The notes below the pieces were generated by a model that was not told the DNA's origin, made no database searches, and was given only the letters and a program-made list of their open reading frames with translations. The position numbers and the translations under genes were made by a program. Positions 35,732 to 43,791 of a stretch of 43,892 nucleotides of DNA are shown here, one piece after another. The stretch covers positions 1 to 43,892 of the forward strand of contig JABSSD010000184.1 in NCBI GenBank assembly GCA_013214575.1, in the 5' to 3' direction. This stretch comes from Paracoccaceae bacterium. GTDB lineage: Bacteria; Pseudomonadota; Alphaproteobacteria; Rhodobacterales; Rhodobacteraceae. Each line of letters opens with the position of its first letter. Within the stretch, counting starts at the first letter, position 1.

Positions 35732-36331
35732 ATGGATCGTTTCATAAAGCCCGCCTTTAAGGCCTTTCGCCGCGACACCGATGGATCTGTGTCAATCGAG
35801 ACGGCATTCTACCTGCCGTTCCTGATGCTGGTCTTTGCGTCGATCTACACCTATTTTGATGCCTTCCAGCAGGAAAGTGCCAACCTTAAGGCGGCCTATA
35901 CGATATCGGATCTGGTTTCGCGTGAGACCAATGCGATTAATAACGACTACATCGACAGCATGCATGCGCTGACCGAGCTGCTGGTCCGCTCAGATTCATC
36001 GGTCTCGCTGCGGATCTCGGTCATTCGCTGGGATCAGGACGATGATCGCTATTACGTCGACTGGTCGGTCAATCGCGGCACCCATTTCTTCTCCTGGACC
36101 GATGCCACCATCAGCCAGGTCGAGGATGATCTGCCCGCCATGCCCGATCAGGAGCGCGTCATTCTGGTGGAGACACAAAACGACGTCAACGCGGCCTTTA
36201 AGATCGGCCTGCCGGACATGAATATCTACAACTTTGTGTTTACCCGGCCGCGCTTTGCGCCGCAGATTGTCTTTGAAGGCAGCCTGTCAGCCGGTGGCAC
36301 CCATGAAGACGGGACCGAAGACACCAGCTAA
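35732..36331 (+). CDS. Second TadE/TadG-like membrane-anchored protein
   Basis: ATG 35732 lies two bases after the preceding stop and gives 199 residues. A short basic leader is followed by DGSVSIETAFYLPFLMLVFA, the TadE-type helix with its conserved Glu at the expected place. The extracytoplasmic part (about 45-199) has no cysteine and no known domain; it is acidic at its end (THEDGTEDTS). Three successive genes with the same N-terminal anchor suggest a complex of pseudopilin-like proteins. The stop is two bases from the convergent gene at 36334-36825. Confidence 0.8.
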   Translation: MDRFIKPAFKAFRRDTDGSVSIETAFYLPFLMLVFASIYTYFDAFQQESANLKAAYTISDLVSRETNAINNDYIDSMHALTELLVRSDSSVSLRISVIRWDQDDDRYYVDWSVNRGTHFFSWTDATISQVEDDLPAMPDQERVILVETQNDVNAAFKIGLPDMNIYNFVFTRPRFAPQIVFEGSLSAGGTHEDGTEDTS

Positions 36332-36333
36332 GG

Positions 36334-36825
36334 CTAGAGCCGACCATCGCCAGCCTGGTTGCGCATCGCCACCATCGCGGCGAGGATTTCCGAGGCGGCC
36401 TTGCTTTGCGATCCCGGGGTGACGCCGCCAACACCAATCCGGCGCCCCATGCGCCAGTACAACCCCGGCCGCCAGATCCGGCTGGCCGGGGTTTTGGTTC
36501 TGATCAGGAAGCCATTTGACGGTTTGAATGCAAAGAAGCCACTGTCGACGTTTTCAATGTCGTCGATCCGCGCGATCACATTGCCATCGGTGCAGCGCAG
36601 CTCGGTCTCGGTCAGCTCGATGGTATATTGCGTGGCCTGCCACATGCGGGTCGCCAGCCAGAGGGTCGAAACGCCCACTGCCAGCAAGAACGCCAACCAC
36701 CCCATTGAGGGCGGGGTGGAGAGCGCCACGTAAAGAACCAGCACCCCGACCGCGCCCAACATGCCAACGCCCATATAGCGACGCCCCTCTGACGCGCTGA
36801 TTGTTACTATGATGTCGTCGTTCAT
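36334..36825 (-). CDS. Two-helix membrane protein with a PH-like tail
   Basis: I chose ATG 36825 (GGGGAG upstream) over the start at 36852. The 163 residues begin MNDDIIVTISASEGRRYMGVG and contain two hydrophobic helices (about 21-38 and 43-62). They end in a soluble domain with ATQYTIELTETELRCTDG and IARIDDIENVDSGFFAF, which resembles bacterial PH-type domains. The function is unknown. Its stop almost touches that of the convergent TadE-like gene, and it has no obvious partner on its own strand. Confidence 0.7.
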   Translation of the reverse strand: MNDDIIVTISASEGRRYMGVGMLGAVGVLVLYVALSTPPSMGWLAFLLAVGVSTLWLATRMWQATQYTIELTETELRCTDGNVIARIDDIENVDSGFFAFKPSNGFLIRTKTPASRIWRPGLYWRMGRRIGVGGVTPGSQSKAASEILAAMVAMRNQAGDGRL

Positions 36826-36914
36826 GATCCGCTCCCCAGATGCCGCACCCAAAAGATGCGCGACGGGTCTAGCCTGAAATTGGCGCCGCGAACAGCCCCC
36901 ACTATTGGGTATGG

Positions 36915-37883
36915 CTATTTCGCTGCGGCCCGGTTGACCACCACCTCATAGCCCGGCTGTTCCGGCTCGTCGTCGATCAGATCAGAGGGAAATCCATCGG
37001 CCAGAACCCGGTGCCCCGTCGCCTCTTCGAGCCGTTCGATAATGCGGTCCGACTGGGCCCGCTCGCCATAGCGCTGCTGGCCATCCTTGATGATGCGGAT
37101 CACCGCCGGCGACAGCTCCAGCGGCACATTGTTGCGCTCGGCGATGGTCTGGAACAGCCCAATGTCCTTGAGCACCAGATCCATGGTGAAATTGACATTG
37201 CGCGCCCCTGACAGGATCAGCTGGCTTTCGGTTTCATGGGTGAACGAGGTGCCGGAGCTGATCTTGATCGCCTCATAGGTGGTGGCCATGTCCAGCCCCG
37301 CCGCCTTCATGGTCACCATCGCCTCGCATAGGGTCAGCAGGTTGGCGGTGGCCAGATAGTTGGTCATCACCTTCAGGGTGCTGGCGGTGCCGATCTCTCC
37401 GGTGTGCAACACCCGGCGCCCCATCAGGGTCAGCAGCGGCAGAATGCGCTCAAACGTCGGGCGATCACAGCCCGCAAAGATCGAGATATTGCCAGTGTCG
37501 GCACGGTGGCAGCCCCCGGAAACCGGGCATTCAACCGCAGCACCACCACGGGCAATCACCGCCGCCCCCAGTCGCCGCACCTCGGCCTCGTCGGTGGTGG
37601 ACATTTCCATCCAAACCTTGCCCGCGATCACTTGCGGCAGCATCTCTTGCACCACCACAGCCGAGGCGGCGGGCGACGGCAGACAGGTGATCACCACATC
37701 GCAATCGCGCATCATCGCCGCAGCTGAGCCGCCTGCGCTGGCGCCTTTGGCCACCAAGGCCTGCACCAGATCCGCGTCCAGATCATGCACCATCAGATCC
37801 ACACCATTGCGCAGCAGGCTGCCCGACAGCTTGGCGCCCACATTGCCCAGGCCGATAAATCCCACTTTGAGTTCTATTGTCAT
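36915..37883 (-). CDS. 3-hydroxyisobutyrate dehydrogenase-like NAD(P) oxidoreductase
   Basis: This 322-residue beta-hydroxyacid dehydrogenase has the N-terminal NAD(P) Rossmann motif GFIGLGNVGAKL. It also has the substrate-binding ECPVSGGCHRADTG (family: D-P-V-S-G-G, here with Cys/His after the motif) and the catalytic lysine region STLKVMTNYLATAN. The C-terminal all-helical domain follows (VNFTMDLVLKDIGLFQ). The family oxidises 3-hydroxyisobutyrate, tartronate semialdehyde and similar compounds, and the exact substrate is not determined. It is divergent from a LysR gene, which probably controls it. The ECPVSGGC variation is worth noting. Confidence 0.85.
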   Translation of the reverse strand: MTIELKVGFIGLGNVGAKLSGSLLRNGVDLMVHDLDADLVQALVAKGASAGGSAAAMMRDCDVVITCLPSPAASAVVVQEMLPQVIAGKVWMEMSTTDEAEVRRLGAAVIARGGAAVECPVSGGCHRADTGNISIFAGCDRPTFERILPLLTLMGRRVLHTGEIGTASTLKVMTNYLATANLLTLCEAMVTMKAAGLDMATTYEAIKISSGTSFTHETESQLILSGARNVNFTMDLVLKDIGLFQTIAERNNVPLELSPAVIRIIKDGQQRYGERAQSDRIIERLEEATGHRVLADGFPSDLIDDEPEQPGYEVVVNRAAAK

Positions 37884-37905
37884 TCTACCACCGCTTGGAG
37901 TCCAT

Positions 37906-37998
37906 TTAGCAACAACGGCTAGCTTGACCTCATCTATAAATAAAACGAATAATAACGCGGCCTGACCCCCAATAATTTAGCACCAGAAAATTAGCAAC
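37906..37998. promoter_or_regulatory. TTAGCA repeats in the oxidoreductase/LysR intergenic region
   Basis: TTAGCAAC, TTAGCACC and TTAGCAAC occur at 37906-37913, 37977-37984 and 37991-37998, all in the same direction. The last two are 14 bases apart and abut the LysR start at 38001. Such repeats between a LysR gene and its divergent target are plausible binding sites; no classic T-N11-A palindrome stands out. Confidence 0.45.
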
Positions 37999-38000
37999 AT

Positions 38001-38876
38001 ATGTCGGATCTGCCCAATCTCGTCTGGCTGCGCGCCTTTGAGGCCTCGGCCCGGTTACACAGCTTTACCGCCGCCGCCCGGGAACTGGGGCTGAGCCAGG
38101 CGGCGGTGTCGCACCAGATCCGCAGTCTGGAGAGCAGTTTTGGCGTTGCCCTGTTCCTGCGCCGCGCCCGCCATCTGGAGCTGACCGCATTGGGGCATGC
38201 CTATTACCCCAGCATCGCCCAGGCGCTGGATGATATCGCCTATTCCACCCGTGGGCTGCTGCGACCGATGGAGGCACGCACCATCACCCTGCGGGCGCCG
38301 ATCTCAACCGCGGTGCTGTGGATCGCGCCGCGTCTTGGCAGCTTTCAGGACCGGCACCCGCAGATCAAACTGCGGCTGATCTCGGCGATCTGGGCGGATA
38401 GCACCAGCGACGAGGATGTGGATATTGACCTCCGCCTTGGCCCCTCCAGCTGGTTTGACCGCCGGGCGCATCTGCTGGCAACGGAGACCGTGGTACCGGT
38501 GGCCACGCCAGAGCTGGCGGCGCGATTGACATCGGCGCGACAGCTGCTTGAGCACAACCTGATCCATATTCACGGCTATCAGGACAACTGGCTGCGATTT
38601 GCCAAAAGTCAGGCGCTGGAGCCGCAGGATCGTGCCGCCGGGTTGCTGACCGATACCTCACTGGCGGCGATCGAGATGGCGGCGGCGGGCGCCGGAGTGG
38701 CGATGATCATGCGACGCTATGCGCAGGCGCCGCTGGATCAGGCTAGGGTCGCTCGGGTGATGGATTTTGAAATGCCGATGGGTCAGGGGCATTATCTGAT
38801 GCCGACCACCGGATCAGACCCCAACAGCCCCGAGGAAAGGCTGGTGCGGGACTGGATCACCGAGATTTTTTCGTGA
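38001..38876 (+). CDS. LysR-family transcriptional regulator (GcvA-like)
   Basis: This 291-residue protein starts at ATG 38001. The N-terminal winged HTH is clear: LVWLRAFEASARLHSF, then AARELGLSQAAVSHQIRSLE and FGVALFLRRARHLELT. The C-terminal ligand-binding half has the GcvA/AmpR-type pattern (LRLGPSSWFDRRAHLLATE, AAAGAGVAMIMRRYAQ). LysR regulators usually act on the divergent gene, here the 3-hydroxyisobutyrate-dehydrogenase-like oxidoreductase 117 bases away, and on their own promoter. The inducer is unknown. Confidence 0.92.
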   Translation: MSDLPNLVWLRAFEASARLHSFTAAARELGLSQAAVSHQIRSLESSFGVALFLRRARHLELTALGHAYYPSIAQALDDIAYSTRGLLRPMEARTITLRAPISTAVLWIAPRLGSFQDRHPQIKLRLISAIWADSTSDEDVDIDLRLGPSSWFDRRAHLLATETVVPVATPELAARLTSARQLLEHNLIHIHGYQDNWLRFAKSQALEPQDRAAGLLTDTSLAAIEMAAAGAGVAMIMRRYAQAPLDQARVARVMDFEMPMGQGHYLMPTTGSDPNSPEERLVRDWITEIFS

Positions 38877-38954
38877 AACCAACGTCAGTTACCGCGCAGA
38901 GTGCCGCCAATAGTAAATGTTGCGCCGCCGAACTTTGGCCGCTAGCTTCGCGCC

Positions 38955-40133
38955 ATGGCATGGCCCAACAACACCCCGCCCCAACGTGATGGCGACGCCG
39001 AGGCAGGCATCGAAGTCAGTGATGATTTTGAGGGCTTTGCCCAACGCAACGACATTTTCAGCCGCGCCTTCTGGGATGATCGGGTGATCTCGAAACACAG
39101 CGCCAAGTTCTTTGCCTCCTACCGGATGGAGGCCGCGCCGCGCCGCGGTGACGGCTTTACCCGCCGCGATTTTGCCCTGCGCAATGCCGCCTGGCTGATC
39201 TCCGACAATGTCTCTAACCGCACTGCCGATCAGGGGCTCCGGCAGGGGTTTCAGGCGCCGATCCAGTCGGACACCCCGGTTGCAGAAGACACCGCCGAGA
39301 TTGATGATCCGGCGCAGATGTCGGCCGAGATCAAACGCGTCGCCACCTTCTTTGGCGCCGATCTTTGTGGTGTCACCGATCTGGATGAACGCTGGCTCTA
39401 TACCAGCCGCGTTGACACCCGCGACATGTCTGACGCACCGCATGATCTGCCCGAGGGCCTGACCAATGTGATCGTGCTGGGCCATGAAATGGATCAGGAA
39501 CTGGTCGCCACCTACCCCTCGGCGCTGGCCGGGGCGGCAACCGGTCGCGAATACAGCCACGAGGCCTCTGTGGTGATGCAACTGGCCGCCTATATCCGCA
39601 ATCTGGGCTATGAGGCGGTGCCGTCGATGAACGACACCGGTCTGGTCATTCCCTATGCGGTCAAGGCGGGCCTGGGCGAATACGCCCGCAACCAGATGGT
39701 GATCACGCCTGAGTTTGGCCCCCGCCTGCGGTTCTCCAAGATCTTTACCAACCTGCCGCTGGCCCATGACAGCGCCAAACCGCAAGGGGTGCGCGATTTT
39801 TGCGACATCTGCACCAAATGCGCCGTGGCCTGCCCGGTCAAGGCGCTGCCCTTTGGCCCGCCTGAGATCGGCGGCAGCAATGTCTCAGCGATCAAGGGCG
39901 TGCGCAAATGGACCTCGAACGCCGAGAAATGTTTCTCGTTCTGGGCAAAAATGTCGTCGGATTGCGCCATCTGCATGCGGGTCTGCCCATTCAACCGCGA
40001 TTTTTCCAAGCTGCATCACCGGTTGTGGCTGAAACTGGCCCTGTCGCCGCTGCGCCATCTGGCGCTGAGACTGTCCAAATCCCATGGCGGACGTCAGAAA
40101 CCGGGCAATTGGTGGACCAAAACCGCCAAGTAA
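38955..40133 (+). CDS. Soluble reductive dehalogenase-like [4Fe-4S] protein
   Basis: This 392-residue protein has the RdhA catalytic-domain pattern. A helical middle with AAYIRNLGYEAVPSMNDTG and PYAVKAGLGEYARNQMVI is followed by a GPRLRFSKIFTNLPL segment. Two cluster motifs follow: C283, C286, C289, C293 (CDICTKCAVACP) and C326, C337, C340, C344 (CAICMRVCP). Such proteins bind a corrinoid and catalyse reductive dehalogenation or related reductions. There is no Tat signal and no RdhB anchor gene, so it is cytoplasmic, unlike respiratory RdhA. The N-terminal 120 residues are unlike RdhA. A chelatase-like gene follows. The substrate is unknown. Confidence 0.75.
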   Translation: MAWPNNTPPQRDGDAEAGIEVSDDFEGFAQRNDIFSRAFWDDRVISKHSAKFFASYRMEAAPRRGDGFTRRDFALRNAAWLISDNVSNRTADQGLRQGFQAPIQSDTPVAEDTAEIDDPAQMSAEIKRVATFFGADLCGVTDLDERWLYTSRVDTRDMSDAPHDLPEGLTNVIVLGHEMDQELVATYPSALAGAATGREYSHEASVVMQLAAYIRNLGYEAVPSMNDTGLVIPYAVKAGLGEYARNQMVITPEFGPRLRFSKIFTNLPLAHDSAKPQGVRDFCDICTKCAVACPVKALPFGPPEIGGSNVSAIKGVRKWTSNAEKCFSFWAKMSSDCAICMRVCPFNRDFSKLHHRLWLKLALSPLRHLALRLSKSHGGRQKPGNWWTKTAK

Positions 40134-40164
40134 CCTATCCTCGACCAGTCAGCCAGTCAGCGAA

Positions 40165-40881
40165 ATGATGATGCCAGACAGACGCCCCATAGCCCTGATC
40201 ACCGCCCACGGCCAACCCTCAGCCCCGCAGCCCCCCGAGGCGGCGCTGGCCCGGCTGGCGGCACAGCTGCAGGACCTTTTGCCAGCGTGGCACATCCGCG
40301 CGGCCACCTTATCAGCGCCGGGCCGGTTTGAGGGTGAACTGACGCCCGGCGCGGTGATCTATCCGTTTTTCATGGCCCGAGGCTGGTTTGCCGGTAAGGT
40401 CCTGAGCCGCCGGATTGGTGAAGTGCCGCATCAGATGGCCTGCCCCTTTGGGCTGGACCCTGCCCTGCCCGCGCTGGTGGCCTCGGCTCTGGAAGACGAA
40501 GTGACCCGGCGCGGCTGGACCGGCCAGAGCTATGAGCTGCTGCTGGCCGCACATGGCTCGGCGCGCGGCCCCAAAGCCGCCCAAGCCGCCGAGGATTTTG
40601 CAACAGCCCTGCGCCCCTTGCTGCCACAGGCCCGGATCACCACCGGATTTGTGGAACAGGAGCCGCTGATTGAAACCGCCGCGCGGGTGTTAAGGGATCG
40701 GGCGCTGTGCCTGCCGTTCTTTGCCCAAGCCGGAGACCACAGCCGCATCGACATTCCACAATCGCTGACCGCGGCTGGATTTACCGATGCCCCCCTGCCA
40801 GTGACCGGCGCCCTTCCGGGGGTCGCCCACTTAATAGCCCGGGCCCTTGAAAACTGCCTTGGCACCAGGGTCACCCGATAA
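40165..40881 (+). CDS. CbiX-like sirohydrochlorin cobaltochelatase family protein
   Basis: The start is uncertain among ATGs at 40165, 40168 and 40171; a longer frame to 40084 overlaps the preceding gene and was not used. The 238 residues form two repeated CbiX halves, each opening with the metal-binding histidine motif: LITAHGQPS near the N-terminus and LLLAAHGSARGP near residue 125. CbiX inserts Co(II) into sirohydrochlorin for anaerobic-type cobalamin synthesis, though such two-domain proteins may have other chelatase roles. It follows the RdhA-like gene by 31 bases on the same strand. tRNA-Cys is 83 bases downstream. Confidence 0.8.
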   Translation: MMMPDRRPIALITAHGQPSAPQPPEAALARLAAQLQDLLPAWHIRAATLSAPGRFEGELTPGAVIYPFFMARGWFAGKVLSRRIGEVPHQMACPFGLDPALPALVASALEDEVTRRGWTGQSYELLLAAHGSARGPKAAQAAEDFATALRPLLPQARITTGFVEQEPLIETAARVLRDRALCLPFFAQAGDHSRIDIPQSLTAAGFTDAPLPVTGALPGVAHLIARALENCLGTRVTR

Positions 40882-40964
40882 AACTTCAAACATCCACCCT
40901 CCAGCGGGTATTGAACCCTTGCACGCCTTGGGCGCTTATGATTAATGACGCTCACACCATAGGC

Positions 40965-41038
40965 GGCGAGTTGGCGGAGTGGTTACGCAGCGGATTGCAA
41001 ATCCGTGTACACGAGTTCGATTCTCGTACTCGCCTCCA
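40965..41038 (+). tRNA. tRNA-Cys (GCA anticodon)
   Basis: A full cloverleaf of 74 nt with encoded CCA: acceptor GGCGAGT/ACTCGCC, D stem GCG/CGC, anticodon GCA in the loop TTGCAAA, T stem ACGAG/CTCGT. Its 3' part (40992-41038) is repeated imperfectly at 43524-43570, marking an integrated islet downstream. Confidence 0.96.
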
Positions 41039-41044
41039 AATTAA
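40992..41044 (+). repeat. att site (tRNA side): 3' part of tRNA-Cys
   Basis: This segment (anticodon arm through CCA plus AATTAA) matches 43524-43576 with only three differences in the first 47 bases. It is the side where the intact tRNA has been reconstituted, so it should be the left attachment site of the 2.5-kb islet. Confidence 0.8.
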
Positions 41045-41783
41045 TCCCAAAAACCAAGGGGTTAATCGTAGATAGAATTTTTGCCAAAACTGTCAAAAAC
41101 TTTGACACAACCTTGACACAAGAATTCCCCCCTTGCGCCTATCACACGTCATCCGTGAAATCAGAAGGCATCGGCAACGCGTCGTTGATCACCTGTGCCA
41201 CCTGAATATGCACTCTCACCCCTTCAGCAGTCGCTTGACCTAGGCAAACATGTCTTGCGAAACCATCGATACAGATGTGCTGTCAGCGGCATATCAAACA
41301 AAGTCCGTGCTGGTGCCGTTCCACAGATATTCAACATAGGTTGCACCTTGCAGCATGGAAAATCCGGCCAATGATGCAACCTGAACAAGTCATTCAGAGT
41401 CACTTGTGCACCTGCGGCCTGGCAAAGCGCATGTGTAACCGGCCTACTTGGAGCACTTCAACCTCTTTCAATCCCAGATTCGCACTTGGGCGTGTGCAGC
41501 ATTGTTTTGCGAGCGGGATGAGTTTCGCGATGAATGGAGTGACCAAACGATTAACGCCCGAGCATCTCATCTATTCCAAGATGCGCTGAAAATATGGCCC
41601 ATGGACTGTTGAGATACTTATAGTACAATCCTGAGTAGATTTAACGCCTTGCTTGGACACTCACTCCGTGATTAATTAATTGACAGAGAGATATAACTTC
41701 ACCTGCATATGCCGCCACAGACTGTTGGGTTCCATGCAACGGGTTCGCTCAACCTATAGAAAACGAGTATCGGAGGCGACGCT
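41045..41783. other. Islet left part with no supported gene
   Basis: Direct repeats TTGACACAA at 41102-41110 and 41113-41121 lie 64 bases past the tRNA end. On the minus strand a short frame ending at TGA 41144-41142 reads GVRVHIQVAQVINDALPMPS, which looks like a coding remnant. It is closed by stops after about 45 residues and I do not recognise it. A plus frame at 41275-41589 is Cys/Trp-rich and probably a shadow. No integrase is recognisable. Confidence 0.5.
41102..41121 (+). repeat. Paired 9-bp direct repeat (possible integrase arm sites)
   Basis: TTGACACAA occurs at 41102-41110 and 41113-41121, 11 bases apart. An analogous pair with the same 11-base period lies past the second tRNA-Cys copy (43631-43652). 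Position and period suit arm-type binding sites of a tyrosine integrase. Confidence 0.5.
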
Positions 41784-43361
41784 GTGGATTTATCGAAACT
41801 TGCCGAGCATGTACGGACAACTCATTTCGCGATCGTTGTGGTTAGCGTGACGATCTTGATTGTCGCGCAGACTAGGATAGCCTCGCCCCCCTATGATGCA
41901 CTCAACGAGTTGCTCATCGTTGAGAAGCTGTCGAAAGACTGGACGCCAGGTGACTTGGAAGCGCTTGCGCTTGATGCCTATGCGGACCGTCACGGTGTCA
42001 AGCCGACCCAGAAAATTTCCGGCACGGCTACCCTCTACCCCGAAGGAGACGATACAGAAACGCCTGGGTGGTTTTTCGACGATCCGATTGAGAGTCTGGG
42101 CTATCCAGAAACCGTGCAATTCTCTGCCTCGGCGGTGTCACTACTTTCTGATTCACTCCTATCGAAATGGGAAGAGCTTTCAAATGAGACACTGTCTACT
42201 GGTCGTTATGCCCCACCTAGGGCTCCATACGAAGAAAAAATCGAAGACGGTCCTTACTATCACACCCCACACCGCATGGTAGAATTTCCCCGACCATCTT
42301 CGCTACTCGACTTTGGTGATTTTTGGAATGTACTCTCACTGGATCACAGCCTTCAAACCGTCGAGCCCTCACAGTCAGATATTGCTGGTGTCTTTTCGAT
42401 GACCAAATTCGTCTGGTTTGCGGTTGGCGGCGCTTCCGTTCAGTTTCACCTTAACGAACCCGGAGGGGTGGAAACCGAAGAGGAGGAAACGGCGGCGTAT
42501 TCCCTTTGGACACTTGCTGGCGGACTTCAGAATCGAGGTAGCGCATTTGAGAGCTTGCAAAGCGCAATTCCAACCGACCTCACCGACAGTGATGACTCAG
42601 GCTTCCATTTGCGGGGAGATATTTCGAAATACGTGGGCGAACTCGAGACGAGTTCGAACATGATACTGCATCTCTCTCCCCAGAAGGATTTTGTAGCAAT
42701 GGTTACACTGGGTATTGGGTGGATGGACGCTTGGGATGGGACCCATCCTGCAAAGGACTATTCGGTATTCACGCAGGTTCTGATACCCATCGGGACAAAA
42801 ACCACTCCCTTCGATGCGCAAAGGTTAGTACTGGCGCGTCTGCCGCTTGGAACTCTACATGAGACATCGATCGCCCCAGGTTCCTTTGCGGAGAGTTTTC
42901 CAGCCCTCGAGACATATCATAAGCAGTACGGCACGATGCCGTACGCTGAAATGGACACGCTAATCCGGCAGCAGCTGGAACAGGGGGAACGCGCCGCAGC
43001 AGTTAGCCTGTTCGGTTTGTCCATTCCGATTGGGCTGCTGTCCCTGTTTGGCGGTGCGTTCGTCTTTTTCGCTCAAACCTATCATTACCTTCACGCCGAC
43101 CAGCTGTTTCGTCGCCTCGATACTACAGGAAAGGACAACGCCGTTTGGGGGGTGCCTTGGGTCGGGCTGTATCTCGATCGTGTACTCGCAAGGACTACCG
43201 TGATGCTGACTGCAGTAGTTTTCCCGGCTGGCGCTGTGGCATACACGTTCGCGTCTCTTGCATTGGATGGAGAATGGATCGCCTTGGTGACGCTGCCTGT
43301 AGCGTTAATGTCGTTGAGCACGCTACAGCTGTACTCACAGTTTTGGCGACGTCTTAGATAG
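41784..43361 (+). CDS. Membrane protein of unknown function, islet cargo
   Basis: GTG 41784 behind GGAGG gives 525 residues. One helix lies near the N-terminus (about 14-29) and three near the C-terminus (about 404-430, 470-493, 497-517). The 370-residue part between helix 1 and 2 is acidic and most likely extracytoplasmic; it has no cysteine. The short loop between helices 2 and 3 (LFRRLDTTGK) is probably cytoplasmic. I recognise no family. Codon use and GC are lower than in the core. As the only gene of a tRNA-borne islet, it may be accessory cargo such as a defence or surface factor; that is a guess. Confidence 0.75.
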   Translation: MDLSKLAEHVRTTHFAIVVVSVTILIVAQTRIASPPYDALNELLIVEKLSKDWTPGDLEALALDAYADRHGVKPTQKISGTATLYPEGDDTETPGWFFDDPIESLGYPETVQFSASAVSLLSDSLLSKWEELSNETLSTGRYAPPRAPYEEKIEDGPYYHTPHRMVEFPRPSSLLDFGDFWNVLSLDHSLQTVEPSQSDIAGVFSMTKFVWFAVGGASVQFHLNEPGGVETEEEETAAYSLWTLAGGLQNRGSAFESLQSAIPTDLTDSDDSGFHLRGDISKYVGELETSSNMILHLSPQKDFVAMVTLGIGWMDAWDGTHPAKDYSVFTQVLIPIGTKTTPFDAQRLVLARLPLGTLHETSIAPGSFAESFPALETYHKQYGTMPYAEMDTLIRQQLEQGERAAAVSLFGLSIPIGLLSLFGGAFVFFAQTYHYLHADQLFRRLDTTGKDNAVWGVPWVGLYLDRVLARTTVMLTAVVFPAGAVAYTFASLALDGEWIALVTLPVALMSLSTLQLYSQFWRRLR

Positions 43362-43523
43362 CAGCAATGCCGTAGATGTTCGCTCGCACTGAAATCGACT
43401 GTGTGACAACTTCGATCCAAACCACTGTGTGCATTTTACTTCCTACAGCTAACCTACTGATACCCCACAGGCATCCTACTGGTCATTTTACCAAAAACAT
43501 AAATAGAAACAGTGCAATACTTA

Positions 43524-43576
43524 GGATTGAAAATCCGTGTACACGAGCTCGATTCTCGTACTCTCCTCCAAATTAA
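43524..43576 (+). repeat. att site (distal): degenerate 3' part of tRNA-Cys
   Basis: This copy of the tRNA-Cys 3' part through TCCA and AATTAA has three substitutions in the tRNA-derived part, including C to A at the anticodon base (40998 vs 43530) and a G to T in the acceptor stem. There is no D arm upstream, so no tRNA can form. It marks the right end of the islet at 41039-43570. Confidence 0.8.
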
Positions 43577-43630
43577 CCACGTAAGTCAGCGGGTTAAACG
43601 GAAAATTGGAACTTTCCAGAATAGAAAAAT

Positions 43631-43652
43631 ACCTAGACATAACCTAGACTCA
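43631..43652 (+). repeat. Paired direct repeat past the distal att site
   Basis: ACCTAGACATA at 43631-43641 and ACCTAGACTCA at 43642-43652 repeat with an 11-base period, 61 bases past the distal CCA. They mirror the TTGACACAA pair at 41102-41121, which suggests that a second, related element starts here. The rest of 43362-43791 holds no supported gene. Confidence 0.5.
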
Positions 43653-43791
43653 AGAATTTTCTAAGATTTCCAGTGCACGCCATCCCGCCTATCTGCCGGT
43701 ATAGATTCGCCGCCTGTTGTCGCCCTATAGGCCAATCTGTGGGTATTCACACGGTAATCCCCCCATTTTTAATGGGGCTCAGCCGTAGAAC

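Larger units (their letters stand above)
41039..43570. mobile_element. 2.5-kb islet integrated at tRNA-Cys
   Basis: The segment from the end of tRNA-Cys to the second copy of the tRNA 3' end is 2,532 bases. It carries one complete gene (41784-43361) and no recognisable integrase. Direct 9-base repeats near its left end resemble integrase arm sites. Lack of an integrase means it is a remnant or is moved by a helper in trans. A related left-end sequence begins right after its right repeat, so a second element seems to follow. Confidence 0.75.

Noticed and set aside
41275-41589. 104-residue plus-strand frame in the islet
   Set aside because: It is rich in Cys, Trp and His, has no ribosome site and no recognisable pattern, so it is probably non-coding.
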